Source of the DNA: an uncultured Mailhella sp.
Lineage (GTDB): Bacteria; Desulfobacterota; Desulfovibrionia; Desulfovibrionales; Desulfovibrionaceae
DNA: 11,247 nt
Direction of reading: 5' to 3'
NCBI RefSeq assembly: GCF_905187505.1
Contig: NZ_CAJJIC010000073.1
Span: 1-11,247, forward strand
Positions 7,158-11,247 of this stretch are shown here, piece by piece. Position 1 is the first letter of the stretch. Every line of letters starts with the position of its first letter. The notes below the pieces were generated by a model, which saw only the letters and a program-made list of their open reading frames with translations, was not told where the DNA came from and ran no database searches. The translations under genes were made by a program, and so were the position numbers.

Positions 7158-8819
7158 ATGGAAGAGAAAAAATTCACCGTGGAATGGCATGACACCGACT
7201 TTCTCTGCGTGGGCGGAGGAATCGCCGGACTCATGGCCGCCATCAACGCAGGCGCCCAGGGCATGGACTGCGTGGTGCTGGACAAGGCCGATACCCGTCG
7301 CAGCGGCAGCGGCGGTCTGGGAAACGATCACTTCATCTGCTACATCCCGGAAATTCACGGGGACTATGCCACCTTCATCAGCGACATTCTGAAGCTCCAG
7401 AACGGCGACAGGCTGCGCCAGATGGGACCGGAATGGGCCAGGGCCTTCTTCATGAAGACCGGCGACATTGTTCGGATGTGGGATGAATGGGGCATCTCGA
7501 TGAAGCACAACGGCGAATACTATTTCGCCGGACACGCCGTACCGGGCCGCACCCGCGCCTTTTTGAAGTACAACGGCATTGATCAGAAGGTCATACTCAC
7601 GAAGCAGGCAAAGAAGAACGGCGTGAAAATCCACAATCGCGCCATGGGATACGAGATCCTGCTCGATGAGCAGGGCCGCGCCGCCGGCGTGTTCGCCGTG
7701 GACACCCGCGAGTACAAGGCCTATGTCTACCGGGCCAAGGCCATATGCCTCGGCACCGGCGCGCCCAACGGCGTCTTTCCCAATGCCAACCGCGGCGCGT
7801 GGGCCATGCGCACCAATCCTCTCAATCTGACCGGCGACGGCAGAGCCATGGCCTACAGGGCCGGGGCCGAGCTGTGCAACATGGAAATGCCCGGCCTGCA
7901 CGCCGGCGTGAAATACTTCTGCCGCAACGGTCAGGCCACGTGGGAAGGCGTGCTCCGCGACTGCCACGGAGACCCCATAGGTCCCTTCCTCACAAAACCC
8001 AATCCCCTTTACGGCGACATCACCATGGAGGTGAACAAGCGCCACATTGAAAGCTACACCCGAACCGCACGTTCCCCCGTGTACATGGACATGACGGGCC
8101 TCACCCGCGAACAGCTCAACCTCATGGAGCACTGGCTGCGCCAGGAAGGCAACTCCACCCTGCTTCGTCATTTCAAGCAGGAAGGCATCGACATGATCGA
8201 CACCGCCGTGGAATTTTCCACCTACGTGCTGAAACTTCCCATATCGAGCGGCATAGCCTTCAACGGAAAATCGGAAACCTGCGTGCCCGGTCTTTACGCT
8301 GCCGGCGATGAAGGTTACGGCGGCATTTCCGGCGCGGCCGTGACCGGCTGGTGGGCGGCCGATTCCGCCAGAGAATACGTGGCGGACAAAGAATTCGCCG
8401 ACGCCTCGCTCCTGCAGCCCAAGGTGGATGAATGTCTGAAGCTCGTGGAGGAGCTGTGCGGTCGTGAAGACGGCGCGCACTGGCTGGAAGCCAAAATGGC
8501 CATGGAGAACATTGCCTGGGATTACTGCGGCGAACTGCGGTCTCATCCCATGCTGGAGGCCGGTCTTGCCCACCTGCGCCGCGTTCACGACCGTGCCAGG
8601 AAAACGCTGCGCGCGGAAAACCCGCATGAACTGACGTACTGCCTCGGAATGCTCAATCTCTTCGAACTGGCCGAGGTCATGTTCCTCATGGCGGATGAAC
8701 GCAAGGAAAGCCGCGGTCAGCACCGCCGCGTCGACTATCCTCTGCAGAACCTCATGCTCGACGGCAAGCGTCACTTCATTCGTAAAAACGGCGATGAAGC
8801 CGTCATGTCCTGGAGATAA
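7158..8819 (+). CDS. FAD-binding fumarate-reductase/AprA-like oxidoreductase, large subunit
   Basis: A 553-residue flavoprotein of the FAD_binding_2 (fumarate reductase / succinate dehydrogenase / AprA) superfamily. The Rossmann motif GGGIAG is at residues 19-24, with the ribose-binding acid Asp42 at the end of the second strand. It is followed by TRRSGSGGLGNDHF, which resembles the FAD-contacting RSG segment of adenylylsulfate reductase alpha subunits. The C-terminal FAD loop is GLYAAGDEGYGGISGAAVTGWW (Gly378 on). There is no signal peptide, Tat motif, heme CxxCH or FMN-binding domain, so it should be cytoplasmic and take electrons from a partner. That partner is almost certainly the ferredoxin encoded three bases downstream. 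It is about 100 residues shorter than typical AprA, and APS reductase function is not claimed. Co-transcription with a TAXI receptor suggests it reduces or oxidises the imported compound. AGGAG at 7145-7149, inside the end of the receptor gene, is the ribosome binding site. Substrate unknown. Confidence 0.87.
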   Translation: MEEKKFTVEWHDTDFLCVGGGIAGLMAAINAGAQGMDCVVLDKADTRRSGSGGLGNDHFICYIPEIHGDYATFISDILKLQNGDRLRQMGPEWARAFFMKTGDIVRMWDEWGISMKHNGEYYFAGHAVPGRTRAFLKYNGIDQKVILTKQAKKNGVKIHNRAMGYEILLDEQGRAAGVFAVDTREYKAYVYRAKAICLGTGAPNGVFPNANRGAWAMRTNPLNLTGDGRAMAYRAGAELCNMEMPGLHAGVKYFCRNGQATWEGVLRDCHGDPIGPFLTKPNPLYGDITMEVNKRHIESYTRTARSPVYMDMTGLTREQLNLMEHWLRQEGNSTLLRHFKQEGIDMIDTAVEFSTYVLKLPISSGIAFNGKSETCVPGLYAAGDEGYGGISGAAVTGWWAADSAREYVADKEFADASLLQPKVDECLKLVEELCGREDGAHWLEAKMAMENIAWDYCGELRSHPMLEAGLAHLRRVHDRARKTLRAENPHELTYCLGMLNLFELAEVMFLMADERKESRGQHRRVDYPLQNLMLDGKRHFIRKNGDEAVMSWR

Positions 8820-8822
8820 GAT

Positions 8823-9059
8823 ATGCCTCCCGTAATCAACAAAGACAAATGTATCCGTTGCGGACAGTGCGTGGAAGTCTGCCCCATGGATGTTTTCTAC
8901 GGCTCGAAGAAAGGGGAATTTCCGGTGGTCCGGTATCCCGACGAATGCTGGCACGCGGAGGCCTGCGCCCTCCAGTGCCCCATGGATGCCATTGATTTCC
9001 GCATTCCGCTTTCCATCATGGTTCCGTTCCACAAACTGCCGCATCACGAAGAAGCATAG
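8823..9059 (+). CDS. Small two-cluster ferredoxin-like protein, electron-transfer subunit
   Basis: A 78-residue protein. Cluster motif 1 is complete: Cys10, Cys13, Cys16, Cys20-Pro (CIRCGQCVEVCP). Cluster motif 2 should read CxxCxxCxxxCP but is Cys42-W-H-Ala45-E-A-Cys48-A-L-Q-Cys52-Pro; the second ligand is alanine. With seven cysteines, one [4Fe-4S] and one [3Fe-4S] or otherwise incomplete cluster is the likely content. The PDECW lead-in is reminiscent of the AprB ferredoxin domain. The start is three bases after the flavoprotein stop, with GGAG (8812-8815) inside the last codons of that gene, so the two are translationally linked and probably form a complex. The C-terminal 25 residues (IDFRIPLSIM and on) may be a docking tail. 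Cytoplasmic; passes electrons between a cellular donor and the FAD protein. Confidence 0.85.
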   Translation: MPPVINKDKCIRCGQCVEVCPMDVFYGSKKGEFPVVRYPDECWHAEACALQCPMDAIDFRIPLSIMVPFHKLPHHEEA

Positions 9060-9080
9060 GCCGCACCGGGGAGCCCTTCC

Positions 9081-9242
9081 ATGAAGGCCATCATCACCGT
9101 CGCTCCGGCCGCCGGAACGTTTCCTGCCAGCGCTGCTCCCTTCTGCCGGTCGATGGGAAGACGGTCGGGGAAGACGGGGATGAGAACGAATGGAGTGACT
9201 CCCCGGTGCTCCGTCATGCATTCTCATGCACAGCAGGGCTGA
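9081..9242 (+). pseudogene. Possible frameshifted N-terminal remnant of a beta-keto acid cleavage enzyme (DUF849/BKACE)
   Basis: An ATG at 9081, with GGGGAG at 9068-9073, begins a 53-codon frame. It opens MKAIITVAPAAGTFPA and closes CSVMHSHAQQG. BKACE (DUF849) enzymes start with a similar strand (IITVAPTG) and about 35 residues later have (A)SVVHIHAR with two metal-binding histidines. The distance here is nearly the same. The middle of the frame does not match, but the +2-shifted frame from about 9144 reads LPVDGKTVGEDGDENEW, resembling the LPITPEEIAED helix of that family. Two compensating shifts would therefore be needed. Similarity stops at the terminator at 9267, so at most the first 60 codons survive. 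The resemblance is by eye; an unrelated short peptide or pure chance remains possible. Confidence 0.3.
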
Positions 9243-9266
9243 TCCGCAGCCAGTCTCCCTGCTGGG

Positions 9267-9293
9267 ACGGGAGAGGATTTCCTCTCCCGTTTT
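9267..9293 (+). terminator. Intrinsic terminator of the TRAP/flavoprotein operon
   Basis: ACGGGAGAGG (9267-9276) and CCTCTCCCGT (9281-9290) form a perfect ten-pair stem with loop ATTT, ending in TTTT (9290-9293). It is 207 bases after the ferredoxin stop; the space between may once have held another gene. Confidence 0.85.
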
Positions 9294-9661
9294 CCGGTTA
9301 AAAGGCCCGGCACGGGCAAAATTTATGGTCACGGCCATGTCATGACCATTCCCTTTGATCTGCTGAGCAGGGGATGCGGTCTGACGGACGTGCCCCGACA
9401 AATCAAGGGGGCACGATGACTCTCCCATGAGCAGGCTTTTGAAGAAGTTCATGGTAAGCCGCACACTGGTCGCTCCTGCCAGAATCACAGGCAAACGCAC
9501 GTCCCCGTCGTTCCCCGTTTTTTCCGCCCCTGCGTCGCCTTCTCCCGCCTGCCTTCCGCCCGCCACATCCCGCCGGTCTTCACGCCTCCCCCTTCCCGCC
9601 GCCGTTTTTCCCCGTCGCCTCACGCCAGGGTCGTTATCCGTCACTTTTCCTCAGCCCGCAC
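9294..9661. other. Non-coding region with two dyads, then a C-rich stretch
   Basis: No convincing gene is present. A short GC hairpin GCCCG/CGGGC (9305-9317) is followed by ATGGTCA-N11-TGACCAT (9325-9349) and GTGCCCC-N11-GGGGCAC (9391-9415), two 25-base dyads of the same geometry. From about 9500 to 9640 the + strand is very C-rich and G-poor, like 2239-2573. On the minus strand a frame beginning MNFFKSLLMGES (ATG near 9452) has no ribosome binding site and is not accepted as a gene. The dyads could be operators or part of a small RNA; nothing shows which. Confidence 0.3.
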
Positions 9662-9690
9662 TTGACACTCTTCAAGTTTTGTTGAAATAT
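9662..9690 (+). promoter_or_regulatory. Promoter and operator of the ArsR-family gene
   Basis: A perfect -35 TTGACA lies at 9662-9667. The -10 region, 17 bases further, is AAATAT (9685-9690), a weak match. Between and over them is the inverted repeat TTCAA-N6-TTGAA (9671-9686), a typical size for an ArsR/SmtB operator and placed to block polymerase. The predicted transcript start is at about 9697-9698, the start codon itself. Confidence 0.55.
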
Positions 9691-9697
9691 CCCTTCC

Positions 9698-10048
9698 ATG
9701 GAAAGCAAAAAAGCCAGCAGCATCTTTGAAGCCCTCTCGTCGGACGTGCGTCTCGACGTGTTCCGGCTTCTTGTGAAGAACGCGCCCGACGGCCTCGTGG
9801 CCGGCGACATCTCGCGGCTTCTGGACATTCCCGCCACGAATCTGTCCTTCCATCTGAAGGCGCTGGTGCAAAGCGGGCTCGTCACCGTGGAACGCGAGGG
9901 AAGGTACATGCGCTACAAGGCCTCCATTCCTCTCATGCTGGACATCATTGCCTACCTCACTTCGGAATGCTGTTCCGGCAATCCGGGGTGCTGCCGCAAA
10001 TTCCGCAGGGAAAGTCACGTCGATCCCTGCTTTCTGCCCGAACGCTGA
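9698..10048 (+). CDS. ArsR/SmtB-family metal(loid)-sensing repressor
   Basis: A 116-residue protein with the compact ArsR winged helix. IFEALSSDVRLDVFRLLV (about 9-26) forms the first helices, AGDISRLLDIPATNLSFHLKALVQSGLVTVEREGRYMRYKA (about 35-75) is the HTH and wing. The tail carries Cys91-Cys92, Cys98-Cys99 and Cys111. C-terminal cysteine pairs of this kind (ECCSGNPGCC) bind As(III)/Sb(III) in several ArsR subtypes; the classical CxC in the DNA-recognition helix is absent. It should repress itself and the permease gene until metalloid binds. There is no Shine-Dalgarno before ATG, and an in-frame TGA lies at 9683-9685, so no upstream start is possible; the mRNA is probably leaderless. The regulator-permease context supports an arsenic-related role but does not prove the ligand. 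Confidence 0.87.
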   Translation: MESKKASSIFEALSSDVRLDVFRLLVKNAPDGLVAGDISRLLDIPATNLSFHLKALVQSGLVTVEREGRYMRYKASIPLMLDIIAYLTSECCSGNPGCCRKFRRESHVDPCFLPER

Positions 10049-10064
10049 GGGTCCGCCCTTTTTT
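10047..10064 (+). terminator. Weak hairpin with T-run between regulator and permease genes
   Basis: GAGGG, with AGGG (10048-10051) pairing CCCT (10056-10059) around loop TCCG, is followed by TTTTT (10060-10064). The stem is only four to five pairs, so it is at best a partial terminator or attenuator overlapping the regulator's stop codon. Confidence 0.35.
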
Positions 10065-10072
10065 CGCGCAGC

Positions 10073-10099
10073 ATATTTCAACATTTCAACAAATATCAT
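10073..10099 (+). promoter_or_regulatory. Second ArsR-type operator and promoter before the permease gene
   Basis: The inverted repeat ATATTT (10073-10078) ... AAATAT (10091-10096) contains ATATTTCAAC (10073-10082), the exact reverse complement of GTTGAAATAT in the first operator (9681-9690). A good -10, TATCAT (10094-10099, 5/6), overlaps its right arm; the matching -35 is poor. The permease start follows at 10118 after AAGAGG (10104-10109). This indicates separate ArsR control of the permease. Confidence 0.45.
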
Positions 10100-10117
10100 T
10101 TTAAAGAGGCTTTTTCC

Positions 10118-11203
10118 ATGCTCATGACAGACGGCCGCGCTTCTGAACGCGGCACGGACGACAAGGAAGAAAAACGCTGGATTCTGCGCTACGGCGCGAC
10201 GATTGTCGTGCTGGCGGCGCTGTGGTGGACGGCCTATTCCTGCATTCAGGACGCGGCGGCATGGGTCGTGTACGACGCTCTCGGCCTTGCGCGCGAGTCG
10301 CACATCGGCGCGGCGCTGGAGTTCTTCCTTTACGACACGGTGAAGATTCTGCTTCTGCTCGTCGCGCTCATCTATGTGATTTCGTGGCTGCGCGCCGCCC
10401 TCAACGCCGAGCGCGTGCGCGATTTTCTGGCGGGAAAGAAGCGCGGAATAGGCTACGCGCTCGGCGCCATGTTCGGCGCCATCACGCCGTTCTGCTCCTG
10501 CTCCAGCGTGCCGCTCTTTCTCGGCTTCACCACGGCGGGCATTCCCATAGGCATCACCATGTCGTTTCTCATCACCTCGCCCATCATCAATGAGATCGCC
10601 GTGGTGCTGCTCTGGGGACTGCTCGGCTGGAAGTTCACCGTGGTGTACGTGGCCGCAGGGCTTGCCGCAGGCATGATCGGCGGGCTCTTCATGGATTCCA
10701 TACGGGCCGGCCGCTGGCTTCAGCCCTTCGTGCTCGACGCCATGAAAACGCCCGTCATTCCTCTTTCGGGCGGAAGAAAACGGCTGACCGTGCGCGCGCG
10801 GCATACGTTCGCCCTCGGAGAAATGATCTCCATCTTCCGCCGCGTATGGAAATGGGTCGTCGTGGGCGTGGCCCTCGGCGCGGCCCTGCACGGCCTCGTG
10901 CCCGCCAACTGGTTCGCCGAAAACCTCGGCGCGGGCGAGTGGTGGACCGTGCCCGCCGCCGTCATCGTGGGCATTCCCCTCTACTCCAACGTCACCGGCA
11001 TCGTGCCCGTCATGGAAGGCCTGCTCACCAAGGGCATGCCCATAGGCACCACCATGGCCTTCTGCATGAGCGCCGTGGCCGCCAGCATTCCCGAAGTCGT
11101 CATGCTCAGACAGATCATGACCACAAAGCTCCAGGCCGCCTTCATCGGCTACCTGTGGGTGGTCTTCACCCTCACCGGCTGGCTGCTCAACGCGCTGTTC
11201 TGA
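10118..11203 (+). CDS. arsP: ArsP-type permease (PF03773, formerly DUF318)
   Basis: A 361-residue polytopic membrane protein with about eight or more hydrophobic segments, starting at residue ~26 (YGATIVVLAALWWTAYS). Its hallmark is TPFCSCSSVPLFLGF at residues 123-137 (Cys126, Cys128), followed by AGIPIGITMSFLITSPIINEIAV. The second half repeats a related pattern (IPLYSNVTGIVPVMEGLLTKGMPIGTTMAFCMS), as expected of the family's two inverted halves. Characterised ArsP proteins export trivalent organoarsenicals such as methylarsenite; many family members are unassigned, so the substrate here is inferred from the ArsR-family gene 69 bases upstream. A basic cytoplasmic loop (about residues 205-235, GGRKRLTVRARHTF) separates the halves. 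AAGAGG at 10104-10109, eight bases upstream, favours the ATG at 10118 over the one at 10124. Length is typical. Confidence 0.85.
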   Translation: MLMTDGRASERGTDDKEEKRWILRYGATIVVLAALWWTAYSCIQDAAAWVVYDALGLARESHIGAALEFFLYDTVKILLLLVALIYVISWLRAALNAERVRDFLAGKKRGIGYALGAMFGAITPFCSCSSVPLFLGFTTAGIPIGITMSFLITSPIINEIAVVLLWGLLGWKFTVVYVAAGLAAGMIGGLFMDSIRAGRWLQPFVLDAMKTPVIPLSGGRKRLTVRARHTFALGEMISIFRRVWKWVVVGVALGAALHGLVPANWFAENLGAGEWWTVPAAVIVGIPLYSNVTGIVPVMEGLLTKGMPIGTTMAFCMSAVAASIPEVVMLRQIMTTKLQAAFIGYLWVVFTLTGWLLNALF

Positions 11204-11207
11204 GAGA

Positions 11208-11247
11208 GTTTGCGGGGGAAGGGGGAAACTTTTGAAAAAGTTTCCCC
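11208..11247. terminator. Terminator-like repeat after the permease gene, cut by the window edge
   Basis: GTTTGCGGGGG (11208-11218) leads into a hairpin with arms GGGGAAACTTT (11222-11232) and AAAGTTTCCCC (11237-11247) and loop TGAA. The eleven-pair stem starts 19 bases after the permease stop, so it is well placed to end the transcript. The downstream T-run, if any, lies beyond the window. It is the second copy, in opposite orientation, of the repeat at 1-35. Confidence 0.7.

Noticed and set aside
7158..9059. Identification of the FAD-ferredoxin pair as adenylylsulfate reductase (AprAB)
   Set aside because: The flavoprotein is about 100 residues too short, the small subunit lacks a cluster ligand and the AprB C-terminal extension, and the context is a solute transporter rather than sulfate activation genes.
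7002..9644. An 880-codon open frame on the minus strand
   Set aside because: It lies antisense to the receptor, flavoprotein and ferredoxin genes, has a His/Gly/Val-rich translation without recognisable domains, and no ribosome binding site; it is a by-product of the codon bias of the real genes.
9427..9729. A 100-codon open frame ahead of the ArsR-family gene
   Set aside because: The Ser/Pro-rich translation comes from the C-rich tract, has no ribosome binding site, and would overlap the well-supported regulator start.

Overview
The window looks like part of a chromosome from an anaerobic Gram-negative bacterium, most likely a relative of the Desulfovibrionaceae (Desulfovibrio/Bilophila/Mailhella type). 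This rests on the moderate-to-high GC content, strong AAGGAGG ribosome binding sites, a TAXI-type TRAP transporter with a periplasmic receptor, and an AprA/fumarate-reductase-like flavoprotein paired with a small ferredoxin. It is inferred from gene content and style; there is no rRNA in the window to confirm it.

Layout. (1) 117-2238 (+): a tight three-gene operon of a GNAT acetyltransferase, a HAD-IA phosphatase and a NudC-type NAD(H) pyrophosphatase; the last two overlap by an ATGA. (2) 2239-2802: a C-rich non-coding stretch, an A/T-rich element, then a complete tRNA-Phe(GAA) gene with its own promoter and a good intrinsic terminator. (3) 3031-3993 (-): a LysR-type regulator, divergent from the next operon. 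(4) 4106-9059 (+): a TAXI TRAP transport operon of a fused permease, a periplasmic receptor, a FAD-binding reductase-like protein and a 2x[Fe-S] ferredoxin-like protein, followed by a strong terminator at 9267-9293. A degenerate stretch after the ferredoxin may be the remnant of a beta-keto acid cleavage enzyme. (5) 9698-11203 (+): an ArsR/SmtB-family regulator with a cysteine-rich tail and an ArsP-type permease, with matching operator-like sites before each gene.

How the genes fit together. The central operon reads as a substrate-specific module. LysR senses an organic acid-like ligand, the TAXI receptor and TRAP permease import it, and a cytoplasmic flavoprotein plus ferredoxin act on it by electron transfer. 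The substrate cannot be read from the sequence. The permease gene carries two lesions, a one-base excess in a run of seven C and an in-frame TGA, while the genes downstream are intact. The module is therefore either decaying, switched by slippage, or affected by sequence error.

The ends of the window carry two copies, in inverted orientation, of the same terminator-like repeat family (shared blocks CTTTTTCAAAAG and CCCCCGCAAAC). No CRISPR array, insertion sequence, rRNA or phage gene was seen.
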